Shown: positions 8,394-17,026, counted from the stretch's first letter. The stretch is 63,671 nt of DNA from Christensenella sp. UBA7862 (GCA_002500135.1 DLSM01000010.1:1-63671), one strand, 5' to 3'. The notes: generated by a model from the letters alone, not told the origin. Program-made: numbers and translations.

Positions 8394-8438
8394 TTGACAA
8401 AATTAAAATTTAGATATAAAATTGCGATTGATTCGCAA
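8394..8438 (+). promoter_or_regulatory. Promoter and Zur/Fur-type operator
   Basis: TTGACA (8394-8399), 17-nt spacer and TAAAAT (8417-8422) form a strong promoter. The palindrome TTGCGA-TTGAT-TCGCAA (8422-8438) overlaps the expected transcription start. A repressor bound there would block the whole operon, whose first gene is a Fur-family regulator, so autoregulation is likely. Confidence 0.7.
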
Positions 8439-8452
8439 ATTAAGAAGGCAAA

Positions 8453-8851
8453 ATGAGTTACGATACTAAACAGAGAAAAGCCATAATAGAATTTTTTAGA
8501 GAAAACATTGACAAAATTTTTAGTGTTGAAGAAATATTTGATGTATTGAAAAATAAAAATATTAGTTTGAGTGCGATTTATAGGAATTTGGCGGAACTGG
8601 AAAAGTCTAATAAAGTTAGAATTGTAACGAAAGTTGGAACTAATAAAAAATTCTATCAATTTATTGACAATGATGATTGCAAAGGGCATATACATTTGCT
8701 TTGTAAAAATTGTGGAAAATCTATACATTTAAACGATGAAGAGAGCCGCAACTTAACATCTATTGTTTTGAAAAATACAAATTTTGAAGTTTTTAAATCA
8801 GATTCTGTTTTATATGGAATATGTGGAGATTGTAAATCTTTAAATAGATAA
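8453..8851 (+). CDS. Fur-family metal-responsive repressor, Zur-like
   Basis: A 132-residue Fur-family protein. Residues 1-75 form the winged helix (FSVEEIFDVL, ISLSAIYRNLAELEK). The C-terminal half contains the metal region GHIHLLCKNCGK and a second CxxC, CGDCKS, giving the structural zinc site typical of the family. Because it leads an operon for a zinc/manganese-type ABC transporter, Zur is the most likely subtype. Mur or PerR cannot be excluded. A palindromic operator overlaps its own promoter. SD AGAAGG is close to the ATG. The next gene starts 11 bases after its stop, so the genes are co-transcribed. Confidence 0.85.
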   Translation: MSYDTKQRKAIIEFFRENIDKIFSVEEIFDVLKNKNISLSAIYRNLAELEKSNKVRIVTKVGTNKKFYQFIDNDDCKGHIHLLCKNCGKSIHLNDEESRNLTSIVLKNTNFEVFKSDSVLYGICGDCKSLNR

Positions 8852-8862
8852 AGGAGGTAAAT

Positions 8863-9156
8863 ATGAGAAAGAAAAAATTGATTTTGATTGTAACCATAAT
8901 TTCAATATTGTTTTTTGCTTTCTCTATTTTCTTTATTGGCGAAAAATCAAATCACGAATGTAGTGGCATAGATTGCGAAATTTGTGAAGAAATTGCAATT
9001 TGTGAGAAAGGATTAAAAGAATTTGGATTAGGTGCAATAACTATTGCAATTATTGTTTTAAATTCTTTTCCAAAAGCATTAAATGAAAAAATAAAAGTTA
9101 ACAGCACCTATAAGAAAGATAGTTTAATATCCTTAAAAATTGAGCTTTTAAATTAA
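8863..9156 (+). CDS. Small Cys-rich membrane protein
   Basis: A 97-residue protein with a strong SD (AAAGGAGG). It has an N-terminal hydrophobic segment (residues about 5-27), a short extracytoplasmic part with HECSGIDCEICEEI, and a second hydrophobic segment (about 53-70). The His/Cys cluster could bind zinc at the membrane surface. Similar small proteins occur beside zinc transporters in Bacillota, but I cannot assign a tested function. It lies inside the operon between the repressor and the substrate-binding lipoprotein, which supports a role in metal handling. Confidence 0.7.
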   Translation: MRKKKLILIVTIISILFFAFSIFFIGEKSNHECSGIDCEICEEIAICEKGLKEFGLGAITIAIIVLNSFPKALNEKIKVNSTYKKDSLISLKIELLN

Positions 9157-9172
9157 ATAAGAAAACCTTTGA

Positions 9173-9189
9173 AACACAATAATTGTGTT
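9173..9189 (+). promoter_or_regulatory. Perfect palindrome before binding-protein gene
   Basis: AACACAATAATTGTGTT is an 8-1-8 perfect palindrome in the 80-bp gap of the operon, followed by AATTTTT. It could be a weak attenuator or a second regulator site. It does not resemble the TTGCGA operator at 8422. Confidence 0.45.
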
Positions 9190-9236
9190 AATTTTTGTGT
9201 GCTTATTTATAAAAATTTTTAAGGAGAATAATAAAA

Positions 9237-10214
9237 ATGAAAAACGTAAAAAATTTATTTATGTTTATTTTTGCTGTGGTTTTAGGTATAGGAACAATTC
9301 TTGGTCTTTCTGCCTGTGGTAATAATAACAAAGAGGATAAAATTAGTGTTGTATGCACTATATTTCCAGAATATGATTGGGCAAAAGAAGTTGTTGGGGA
9401 AAACAACAATATTGAGTTAACTCTACTTTTAGACAATGGAATGGATTTACATAATTATGAACCATCAGTTGCTGATATCGCAAAAATTTCGACCTGTGAC
9501 TTGTTTATTTATGTTGGCGGGGAATCCGACGATTGGGTCGCAAACGCATTAAGCTATGCAACAAACAAAAATATGCAAGTTATAAACTTGTTAGATGTTC
9601 TTGGGGATAAAAAGAAAGAAGAAGAACAAAAAGAAGGTATGCAAGGCGAAGAGGAAACTGGAAATGAGCAGGAAGAAGAAGTTGAATATGATGAACATGT
9701 TTGGCTTTCACTTAAAAATGCTCAAATCTTTGTAACAGAAATTGCAAACAAACTTTCAATTATTGATAGTGCAAACAAAGATAATTATTCTGCAAATGCA
9801 ACAGCTTATAATGCTAAATTAAACACTCTTGATACAGAATATCAAACAGTTGTTGATGCTGGGACAACAAAAACTTTGCTTTTTGGTGATAGATTCCCAT
9901 TTAGATATTTGGTAGATGATTATAAACTTGACTATTTTGCAGCTTTCGTTGGTTGTTCCGCAGAAACCGAAGCAAGTTTTGAAACTATTACTTTTTTGGC
10001 AGGCAAAGTTGATGAATTAAATTTGAAAGTTATTCTTCAAATAGAAACATCAAAAGACTCAAAAATCGCAAACACCATTAAAGAAAACACTAAATCAAAA
10101 GACCAAAAAATATTAACATTAGATAGTATGCAAAATACCACCACAAAAAGTGGAAAAACATATTTATCTATGATGCAAAGTAATCTTGAAGTTTTGAAAG
10201 AAGCGGTTAAGTAG
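9237..10214 (+). CDS. znuA: Zinc/manganese ABC transporter substrate-binding lipoprotein
   Basis: A 325-residue lipoprotein of the ZnuA/AdcA cluster A-I family, which captures Zn(II) or Mn(II) outside the cell. Signal peptide and lipobox LSAC (Cys about residue 23) are clear. Family features follow: VVCTIFPEYDWAKEV, the metal-ligand region MDLHNYEPS, an acidic linker (EEEQKEG...EEEVEYDEHVWLS) with His of DEHVW, and FGDRFPFRYLVDDYKLDYFAAF. The acidic stretch replaces the His-rich loop of many ZnuA proteins. SD AAGGAG precedes ATG. The ATPase gene begins 8 bases after its stop. Confidence 0.9.
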   Translation: MKNVKNLFMFIFAVVLGIGTILGLSACGNNNKEDKISVVCTIFPEYDWAKEVVGENNNIELTLLLDNGMDLHNYEPSVADIAKISTCDLFIYVGGESDDWVANALSYATNKNMQVINLLDVLGDKKKEEEQKEGMQGEEETGNEQEEEVEYDEHVWLSLKNAQIFVTEIANKLSIIDSANKDNYSANATAYNAKLNTLDTEYQTVVDAGTTKTLLFGDRFPFRYLVDDYKLDYFAAFVGCSAETEASFETITFLAGKVDELNLKVILQIETSKDSKIANTIKENTKSKDQKILTLDSMQNTTTKSGKTYLSMMQSNLEVLKEAVK

Positions 10215-10222
10215 GTGGAAAT

Positions 10223-10948
10223 ATGACACAAATTGAATGTAAAAAAATTTCCATAGGCTATGATAAAAATGCTATTTTATCAAATTTATCTTTTAGTGTT
10301 GAAAATGGTGATTATCTTTGTATCCTTGGAGAAAATGGTGCAGGAAAATCTACTTTAATGAAAACAATTTTAGGGCTTATTCCAATTATTAGTGGGAAAA
10401 TTGTGTTTGAAAATGGTTTAACAAAAAAAGATATTGGATATTTGCCCCAACAAACGATAGTTCAAAAAGACTTTCCAGCAACTTGTTATGAAATTGTTAT
10501 TAGTGGCTTTCAAAACAGATGTGGATTAAGACCGTTTTACAATAAAGCAGAAAAGCAAAAAGCTCTTGACATAATGAATGAAATTGGAATTGAGAAACTT
10601 AAAAACAAATGTTTTAGAGAACTTTCTGGCGGACAAAAGCAAAGAGTTTTGCTTGCAAGGGCTTTGTGTAGCACACAGAAGATATTGTTGCTTGACGAGC
10701 CAGTTAGTGGCCTTGACCCCAAGGCTACAGAAGAAATGTATGAGATTATAGATAAGTTAAACAAAAATGGCATTACCGTAATTATGATTTCTCACGATGT
10801 ATCTTCAGCCTTGAAATATGCTAAACACATTCTTTTTGTGAATTGTAACCCATTCTTTGGAACAAAAAAAGAATTTGAAAATAGTGATTTAGGCAAGCAA
10901 TTTGAAAAGTATGCAGGCGGACATATAGGGGGGCATCAAGATGAGTAA
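10223..10948 (+). CDS. znuC: Metal ABC transporter ATP-binding protein
   Basis: A 241-residue ABC ATPase powering metal import. Walker A GENGAGKST (residues about 36-44), Q-loop region LPQQTIVQKDFPAT, signature LSGGQKQR (about 134-141), Walker B ILLLDEP and the switch His in ISHD are all present. The length is normal for ZnuC/MntB-type ATPases. It overlaps the permease gene by 8 bases, so the two are translationally coupled. Confidence 0.92.
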   Translation: MTQIECKKISIGYDKNAILSNLSFSVENGDYLCILGENGAGKSTLMKTILGLIPIISGKIVFENGLTKKDIGYLPQQTIVQKDFPATCYEIVISGFQNRCGLRPFYNKAEKQKALDIMNEIGIEKLKNKCFRELSGGQKQRVLLARALCSTQKILLLDEPVSGLDPKATEEMYEIIDKLNKNGITVIMISHDVSSALKYAKHILFVNCNPFFGTKKEFENSDLGKQFEKYAGGHIGGHQDE

Positions 10949-11795
10949 ACTTTTTGAAACATTATCATTTTATTTGTCATTCCCCTTTGTTCGCTATGCT
11001 ATAATTGTTGGAATTTTAATCTCTCTTTGCGCTTCACTTTTGGGTGTAACTTTGGTGTTAAAACGATTTTCATATATTGGAGATGGACTTTCACATACTG
11101 CTTTTGGTGCAATGGCTATCGGAAGCGTGTTAGGACTTACTAACAATATGATTATTGTTCTGCCAATAACCATTGTTTGTGCAATTCTTCTATTAAAAAC
11201 AAGCCAGAATAAAAAAATAAATGGAGATGCTTTAATCGCAATTTTATCCGTTAGCGCACTTGCTATTGGCTATCTTCTATTAAATGTCTTTAATGTGTCT
11301 TCAAATGTTTCTGGTGATGTGTGCACAACACTTTTTGGTTCAACTTCAATTCTTACACTTTCATCAAGCGATGTATGGCTTACAATAGGACTTGCTCTCT
11401 TTGTTATTTTGTTCTTCATATTCTTTTACAATAAGATTTTTGCAGTTACATTTGATGAAAATTTTGCAAAAGCAAGCGGAACAAAAACTGAATTATTTAA
11501 CATCTTGCTTGCAAGTATAATTGCCATTGTTATAGTTATTGCTATGAACTTGGTTGGTTCGCTTTTGGTTTCAGCCCTTGTGATATTCCCAGCACTTTCA
11601 GCTATGCGAGTTTTTAAAAGTTTTAAAGGTGTGATTATTTGTTCTGGTGTAATATCTGTTTTGTGTGCTTTCTTTGGCATAATCCTTTCTATATTGATTG
11701 GAACACCAGTTGGTGCAACTATTATACTTGTTGATATTGTTTGCTTTATTGTTTTTTTCATTATAGGGAAATTCTCTTATAGGAGGAAAGTATGA
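10941..11795 (+). CDS. znuB: Metal ABC transporter permease
   Basis: A 284-residue ABC-3 family membrane protein with about eight hydrophobic segments. Family marks are GDGLSHTAFGAMAIG near residue 47 and NLVGSLLVSALVIFPALSAM near 205. It forms the channel that works with the adjacent ATPase and binding lipoprotein. The start codon lies inside the end of the ATPase gene, and the stop overlaps the next lipoprotein gene by 4 bases (ATGA type). Confidence 0.92.
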   Translation: MSKLFETLSFYLSFPFVRYAIIVGILISLCASLLGVTLVLKRFSYIGDGLSHTAFGAMAIGSVLGLTNNMIIVLPITIVCAILLLKTSQNKKINGDALIAILSVSALAIGYLLLNVFNVSSNVSGDVCTTLFGSTSILTLSSSDVWLTIGLALFVILFFIFFYNKIFAVTFDENFAKASGTKTELFNILLASIIAIVIVIAMNLVGSLLVSALVIFPALSAMRVFKSFKGVIICSGVISVLCAFFGIILSILIGTPVGATIILVDIVCFIVFFIIGKFSYRRKV

Positions 11796-12223
11796 AATCG
11801 AAATTAAAAAAAGTATTTATGACATTATCTTTTGTCTTAATGGTGGGAATTATATTTATTTCTATTGGTGGTTGTGGTAAAAATATTGATACAAGCGGAA
11901 ATTATATTGACCTTACAAATATGAATAGCACAATGGTATATTCGCAAGTTTATAATATGCTATCTTCACCAAGTGAATATAAAGGCAAAACCATAAAGGC
12001 AAGCGGAATACATAATGTATATTATGACAATGCTACTAACACAACATATCATGCTATAATAATAAATGATGCCTTAGGTTGTTGCTCGCAAGGTTTAGAA
12101 TTTGTTTTGTCCTATGGAAATTATCCAAAGCAAAACAAGTATATAACCATAGAAGGAGTTTTTGGAACATATAAAGAAAATGGAAGGACATATTGTTATC
12201 TTAAATCATCAAAAATTGTTTAA
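11792..12223 (+). CDS. Lipoprotein at end of metal-uptake operon
   Basis: A 143-residue lipoprotein (lipobox IGGC near residue 28). The mature part is a small beta-rich domain, possibly an OB-fold, with a paired-cysteine motif GCCSQGLEF near residue 93 and a C-terminal CYLKSSKIV. Translational coupling to the permease gene (ATGA overlap, SD AGGAGG) shows it belongs to the operon. The two adjacent cysteines may bind metal. I cannot name the family with certainty. Confidence 0.75.
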   Translation: MKSKLKKVFMTLSFVLMVGIIFISIGGCGKNIDTSGNYIDLTNMNSTMVYSQVYNMLSSPSEYKGKTIKASGIHNVYYDNATNTTYHAIIINDALGCCSQGLEFVLSYGNYPKQNKYITIEGVFGTYKENGRTYCYLKSSKIV

Positions 12224-12313
12224 TTAACAAATCAATGATTTAAATTATATTAAGTATAATTGAGTCTATAAATATCTATGATCGTAAGGAAATAGTAAAA
12301 AAGGGGAAAATAA

Positions 12314-12469
12314 ATGTATAAAACAGAACTAATAGGCTACACACCTGTAGCAAAGAAAATGGCAAAGAAAATTGAAGATAAATGTAATGAAATGGAAAAA
12401 GAAGGATACAACTTAATTTCCGCAACAATTACACTTGGTGCTAAAGCTATTTTAATTTTTAAGAAGTAA
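12314..12469 (+). CDS. Small hypothetical protein, DUF4177-like
   Basis: A 51-residue gene with SD AAGGGG and ATG at 12314. The protein begins MYKTELIGYTP and contains KKIEDKCNEMEKEGYNLISAT, split by many Lys, then ends in ILIFKK. The layout of a short strand, a helix with LNELAKEGW-like spacing and a final strand resembles DUF4177-type small proteins. Function unknown. It may be the last gene of the operon or stand alone. About 40 bases downstream a good SD is followed by an ATG and only four further codons (12510-12527), perhaps a decayed gene. Confidence 0.6.
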   Translation: MYKTELIGYTPVAKKMAKKIEDKCNEMEKEGYNLISATITLGAKAILIFKK

Positions 12470-12561
12470 AAAACACAAATTTTTGAATTATGGTTTAAAG
12501 GAGAAAACATGAAAACAAAACACTAGAATTCCCAGTGTTGTAAATTAAAAAGTTTATAAAA

Positions 12562-12638
12562 GTTCTAGGCAGTTCTATATGGTTTTAGACTACATAAATT
12601 TGAGTTAAATTGCACATTTGATGCGGGCTGCTGTCAAG
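12562..12638 (+). repeat. 77-bp direct repeat, copy 2
   Basis: Second copy of the repeat at 7204-7280 (65 of 77 positions identical). Unlike copy 1 it is not followed by tRNA sequence. It may mark the end of a segment that includes the metal-uptake operon. Confidence 0.7.
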
Positions 12639-12676
12639 TGTGCTTTTTTGTTTCTTTTTTTTAAGCGGTCTTTATT

Positions 12677-13285
12677 TTATTTAATTCCGCCTTTAACTAT
12701 GATATCGCTTTTTTCTATGGCGGTGAAGAATTTTGTGCTTAATTCTCGCACGGTTTCTATTGATGGATGAGAGGGAATGTAGTTCTTTTCAAACACGTTT
12801 TTAATGCCACCCACGAGGAATGAAGAAATGAGGGGTAGGGGGTACTCGAGATTATAGTCTTTTATGGTCACTTCCAAAAGGTTGTTGATTATTTTTTGCA
12901 CGCAAGTTTCAAGGATGTACCCCACAAAAGCATTGTCGCCAGAAACAAGCGATTCAATAATTTGTCTTTTTTCATAACATTCTTCAAGCACTGCACAAAG
13001 AAGTTTTACACAAAAGCCCACTGGGTCTTGTGCAAAAGCCTCGTTTACATCAACATCTCCAATGCTCTTTTTGTATATTTCCATGGCTTGAAATTTTACG
13101 CAGTCGTCAAGCAGAGAATACTTGTCTTGATAGTGATTGTAAAATGTCATTTTGTTAATCATGGCAGTTTTGCAAATGTCGGTGACTGTTATTTTATCAA
13201 ACGGCGTTGTGTTCAGAAGTTCCAAAAGTGCATTTCTCAAATCTCTCTTGCTTTTTATTACTCTAACATCTTCCTTCTTTTCCAT
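12677..13285 (-). CDS. TetR-family transcriptional regulator
   Basis: A 202-residue TetR/AcrR-type repressor. The N-terminal helix-turn-helix is marked by TVTDICKTAMINKMTFYNHY (residues about 33-52). The C-terminal part looks like the TetR_C_8 type. It is divergent from two ABC ATPase genes and a permease gene, and a 9-nt inverted repeat overlaps their promoter, so it most likely represses that transporter until a ligand (drug, peptide or lipid) is bound. The Shine-Dalgarno is AAAGG. Ligand unknown. Confidence 0.88.
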   Translation of the reverse strand: MEKKEDVRVIKSKRDLRNALLELLNTTPFDKITVTDICKTAMINKMTFYNHYQDKYSLLDDCVKFQAMEIYKKSIGDVDVNEAFAQDPVGFCVKLLCAVLEECYEKRQIIESLVSGDNAFVGYILETCVQKIINNLLEVTIKDYNLEYPLPLISSFLVGGIKNVFEKNYIPSHPSIETVRELSTKFFTAIEKSDIIVKGGIK

Positions 13286-13354
13286 TCTTTATACCTTTCC
13301 TTTGTTTGTGTATTATTATCTATCCAAATTGACATAATTTGCTGTCAAATCGTG

Positions 13355-13413
13355 TTGACTTATTTTACATTGTAGCACATAATAATACACGTGTCAAAAA
13401 AATAGACACGAGT
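13355..13413 (+). promoter_or_regulatory. Promoter and probable TetR operator for ABC operon
   Basis: TTGACT (13355-13360), 17 nt and CATAAT (13378-13383) form a promoter. The inverted repeat ACACGTGTC/GACACGAGT (13387-13413, 9-nt spacer, 8 of 9 positions symmetrical) covers the expected start site. A second small repeat, TTGACA/TGTCAA (13329-13348), lies further upstream, toward tetR. The remaining sequence to 13540 is AT-rich leader. Confidence 0.6.
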
Positions 13414-13540
13414 AAATGAAAATTTGTTCATTTAAACAAAAATAAAAGTAAAAAACAAAAATTGCTCAAAATATTTGCAAAAAAATTTATTTGAAAATAT
13501 AATATCTTGTGTAAATTTTTGGAAGAAGTATGGAGGGAAA

Positions 13541-14464
13541 ATGTCAAAGATAGAAGTATCGCATTTCACAAAGGACTATGGGCATGGCAGAGGCGTTTTT
13601 GATGCAAACTTTGCAATAGAGCAAGGCGAAGTGTATGGTTTTTTGGGGCCAAACGGTGCGGGCAAGTCAACAACCATTCGTCATCTTATGGGCTTTAGCA
13701 AGCCAGACAGCGGCAGTGTGAAAATTCTTGGGCTTGAAAGTTTTGAAAACTACTCCAAGTTTATGGATAAGGTGGGGTATTTGCCAGGTGAAATTGCACT
13801 TCCAGACGGGTTGACGGGTTATGAGTTTTTGGACATGATGAAAAAACTTAAACACGTGACGGACGAAAAGTGGGTGCAACATTTGATTGACTATTTTGAA
13901 CTTGACCCACGTGGCGAAACAAAGCGTATGAGCCTTGGCATAAAGAGAAAACTTGCCGTTGTAACTGCGTTTATGAACGACCCAGATATTTTGATACTTG
14001 ACGAGCCGACAAGCGGCCTGGACCTTGGCATGCAACAGAAGTTCATTGAATTTGTGAAAGAAGAAAAAGCAAGGGGAAAAACAATTTTGCTTTCAAGTCA
14101 CATCTTCAGCGAAGTTGACGCAACGTGTGACAGAATTGCAATTATTAAGGACGGAAAAATTGTATCTGAATTTGTGGCAGACGATTTGAGGCACAATAAC
14201 AACAAGAATTATCGCATTGAATTTGAATCGGAGAGTGACCTTGAAAAGTTTGTGAAGGATAATAAGGACAACGATTTTGTGGTGGCTCACAGAGAAGGAT
14301 TAAACTTGATTGTAAATATTGACGATAAAAACATCAACAAACTTATCCTTGCTGTGTCGCATGTAAAAATTAAAAGTTTCAAACACCTTAGGGAAACGCT
14401 TGAAGACTACTTTATGAAGTATTACAAAGAGGATAGAGATTATGGAGGGGCGCTCAATGAATGA
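13541..14464 (+). CDS. ABC transporter ATP-binding protein 1
   Basis: A 307-residue ATPase of the multidrug/bacitracin-type (CcmA-like) group. Walker A GPNGAGKST, signature MSLGIKRK (degenerate LSGGQ, usual in this group), Walker B ILILDEPTSGLD and the switch His in LSSH are visible. The C-terminal 90 residues form the extra domain of this exporter class. I chose ATG 13541 because GGAGGG lies right before it; an in-frame ATG at 13475 would add an AT-rich, poorly supported N-terminus. It overlaps the second ATPase gene by 8 bases. Confidence 0.9.
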   Translation: MSKIEVSHFTKDYGHGRGVFDANFAIEQGEVYGFLGPNGAGKSTTIRHLMGFSKPDSGSVKILGLESFENYSKFMDKVGYLPGEIALPDGLTGYEFLDMMKKLKHVTDEKWVQHLIDYFELDPRGETKRMSLGIKRKLAVVTAFMNDPDILILDEPTSGLDLGMQQKFIEFVKEEKARGKTILLSSHIFSEVDATCDRIAIIKDGKIVSEFVADDLRHNNNKNYRIEFESESDLEKFVKDNKDNDFVVAHREGLNLIVNIDDKNINKLILAVSHVKIKSFKHLRETLEDYFMKYYKEDRDYGGALNE

Positions 14465-15368
14465 AGTAATAAAAATTGAACATTTGACCAAAGATTATGG
14501 CCAAGGGCGTGGCGTATTTGACTTGGATTTTGACATAAAAAAGGGTGAAATGTTTGGCTTTGTTGGAGCAAATGGTGCGGGCAAAACAACAACAATTAGG
14601 CAGATTATGGGTTTTTTGAAGCCAGACGCGGGCAAGGTGACAGTTTGTGGGCTTGACTCATGGAATGAAGCGGAAAAGACAAAAAAATACATAGGCTATG
14701 TACCGGGTGAAATCGCATTTCCAGACCTTCCAACTGGAACGGAATTTATTAAGTCACAAGCGGAGTTTTTGGGTGTTAAAGATTTAAGTTATGCAAATTA
14801 TCTTATTGAGAAACTTCAACTTGACCCATCGGCAAACCTAAAACGCATGAGCAAAGGCATGAAGCAAAAAACCGCCATTGTTGTGGCACTTCTTGCCGAC
14901 CCAGACATTTTGATACTGGACGAACCCACAACGGGACTAGACCCACTTATGCGTGTGGCGTTTATGGACATTATTGCAAAAGAAAAGGAAAAGGGAAGAA
15001 CAATTCTTATCAGTTCACACTTGTATGAAGAACTTGAAAAGCATTGCGACCGAGTGGCACTTATTGACAAAGGAAAAATTGTTGATATTGCAGACATGAA
15101 TGAGATAAGAAATAGACCAATTTCTGATTATAAAATAGAGTTTAATAAAAAAGAAGACTATGATAAGTTTAAAACAATGGGCTATAACATTATCCGTGAC
15201 CAAAAGAACTATCACCAAGTAACAGTTTCGATAAACAAGGAAGATATTAACAAACTTTTTGACGATTTAACGCAATTTGATGTGAAATTCCTTGCGGAAG
15301 TAACCTATACTTTGGAAAAACACTTTAAAGAAAAACTAGAAGAATTTAAAAAGGAGAACAAACAATGA
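14457..15368 (+). CDS. ABC transporter ATP-binding protein 2
   Basis: A 303-residue paralogue of the upstream ATPase, sharing the opening pattern HLTKDYGQGRGVFD. It has Walker A GANGAGKTT, signature MSKGMKQK, Walker B ILILDEPTTGLD and switch His ISSH. ATG 14457 follows GGAGGGG at a normal distance. Two different nucleotide-binding subunits followed by one permease suggest a heterodimeric ATPase pair driving a single membrane subunit. Its stop overlaps the permease start (ATGA). Confidence 0.9.
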   Translation: MNEVIKIEHLTKDYGQGRGVFDLDFDIKKGEMFGFVGANGAGKTTTIRQIMGFLKPDAGKVTVCGLDSWNEAEKTKKYIGYVPGEIAFPDLPTGTEFIKSQAEFLGVKDLSYANYLIEKLQLDPSANLKRMSKGMKQKTAIVVALLADPDILILDEPTTGLDPLMRVAFMDIIAKEKEKGRTILISSHLYEELEKHCDRVALIDKGKIVDIADMNEIRNRPISDYKIEFNKKEDYDKFKTMGYNIIRDQKNYHQVTVSINKEDINKLFDDLTQFDVKFLAEVTYTLEKHFKEKLEEFKKENKQ

Positions 15369-16984
15369 TAAGCAAACCATTATTCAAGCAATCTTGTAAA
15401 GCAAATGCAGGAATTTGGGCGTTTGTTACAACAATCACATGCTTTATGCTAGCTGTTGTCATTTTGGTGCTTGGCAACCTCAATGTCAACAAAATTGGCG
15501 GGGCAATGTTTGATATGTTTGTTAAAGATGCCATTGAAACATCTGTGCAAGAGCAATCGCTTACATACTATAACATGGTGGATAAATCACTATTCAATTA
15601 TGACACTCAATGTGACACCTTGAAAAATCTCTTTAACAATCAAACAACAGAGGAGCAAAGAGAAAATATTATATCAAGTTACAACGCTCTTATAGGGGCG
15701 GGCAAAACTGACGAAGAAGCAAGAGTTTTAATCAAAGCAAATATGGAAGCAACAACCGTAGGCTCAAGTGCAGTTGTTGACCCAATTTTGAATTATTATC
15801 TTTATCAAAAGAATGCTGGCGAGTGGGATGAAACAGCGGGAGCAGATAACTATTCTGATGCAAAAGTTGAAGGTTATGTGCTAAATCAAATTGCAAATGC
15901 AATTTACAATCAAATTTTGGAAGAAAACGATGAAGATACAGCAAACAATGCAAAATCTTTCATTGAAGCAGCAATAAAGGCCTATGCCGAATCTGGCTCA
16001 CACGATGTTTCAAAGTTTGCTGCAAGTTACATTCCAAAGGTTTTGAGCGGTGTGTATATCGACCAAAAAATTCCTTATCATGACAAGGAAATTGCAATCT
16101 CAAAATACTTTGATAAAGAGGAATTGGAAGATATTTCTCACACAGCAATAGTAACTTACAGAGCAAGAATTCAAGACAAAGAAGAACAATTAAGAGCAGA
16201 AACTCCAGCACTTTCTGAAGCTGAAATCCAACTTAAACTTTCAGAATATTCTGCAACAATAGTCAAAGAAATTAGCGAGAATATGTTTGAGAGTCTTCCA
16301 AAAAATGTTACAGACGCCTTGAATGAAATTACAACTCTTAATGTTTATGAACTTATTGTTGGCTCCATATTCTTCAAAATAGCAGGACTTCTTCTTCCAA
16401 TGATATTCGTTATTATGGCAGCAAACAACTTGCTCGCTGGGCAAGTGGACAGTGGCTCTATGGCTTATGTGTTGTCCACTCCAACAAAGAGAAAAACTGT
16501 CAGCATAACTCAAATGGTCTATCTTGTTTCATCACTCCTTGTCATGTTCCTTCTTACAACTCTCACAAGTGTTGTTTGCTTGGCGCTTGTTCAAAGTTCT
16601 GAAATTTCAATAACATATGGGCAAATTGTCTTGTTCAACGTTGGGGCATTTATAACAATGTTTGCAATTTCTGGAATTTGCTTCTTGGCTTCCAGTTGGT
16701 TCAACAGAAGCAAAGTTTCAATGGGGTGTGGTGGCGGACTTACAATGTTCTTCCTTGTGGCAACAATTCTTGGACTGTTTGGCAGCAAAGCAATTCCATC
16801 TGCGGTCAGAATTGAAGCAATGAATTACTTTAACTACACAACAATCTTGTCATTGTTTGACACAATGTCAATAACAGCAGGAACTTTAACATTCTTGTGG
16901 AAATGGGCAATTCTTGTTGTTTTGGGAATTGTGTGCTATGCAGTGTCCGTTGTGAAATTTGACAAAAAAGACCTACCACTATAA
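15365..16984 (+). CDS. ABC-2 type transporter permease
   Basis: A 539-residue membrane protein. One hydrophobic segment lies near residues 15-40. A large hydrophilic domain follows (about 40-320), then a cluster of about five membrane helices to the end (GSIFFKIAGLLLPMIFVIMA onward, with LLAGQVDSGSMAYVLSTP, typical of ABC-2 permeases). It forms the membrane part of the exporter driven by the two upstream ATPases and is probably regulated by the divergent TetR protein. The large extracytoplasmic loop is longer than in simple ABC-2 permeases. Substrate unknown. Confidence 0.85.
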   Translation: MISKPLFKQSCKANAGIWAFVTTITCFMLAVVILVLGNLNVNKIGGAMFDMFVKDAIETSVQEQSLTYYNMVDKSLFNYDTQCDTLKNLFNNQTTEEQRENIISSYNALIGAGKTDEEARVLIKANMEATTVGSSAVVDPILNYYLYQKNAGEWDETAGADNYSDAKVEGYVLNQIANAIYNQILEENDEDTANNAKSFIEAAIKAYAESGSHDVSKFAASYIPKVLSGVYIDQKIPYHDKEIAISKYFDKEELEDISHTAIVTYRARIQDKEEQLRAETPALSEAEIQLKLSEYSATIVKEISENMFESLPKNVTDALNEITTLNVYELIVGSIFFKIAGLLLPMIFVIMAANNLLAGQVDSGSMAYVLSTPTKRKTVSITQMVYLVSSLLVMFLLTTLTSVVCLALVQSSEISITYGQIVLFNVGAFITMFAISGICFLASSWFNRSKVSMGCGGGLTMFFLVATILGLFGSKAIPSAVRIEAMNYFNYTTILSLFDTMSITAGTLTFLWKWAILVVLGIVCYAVSVVKFDKKDLPL

Positions 16985-16990
16985 CGTCTT

Positions 16991-17026
16991 AAAACATACT
17001 CTAGTTTTGCTAGGGTATGTTTTTTA
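16991..17026 (+). terminator. Terminator of ABC operon
   Basis: The stem AAAACATACtCTAG/CTAGgGTATGTTTT with a five-base loop ends in a T-run directly after the permease stop. Confidence 0.8.
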
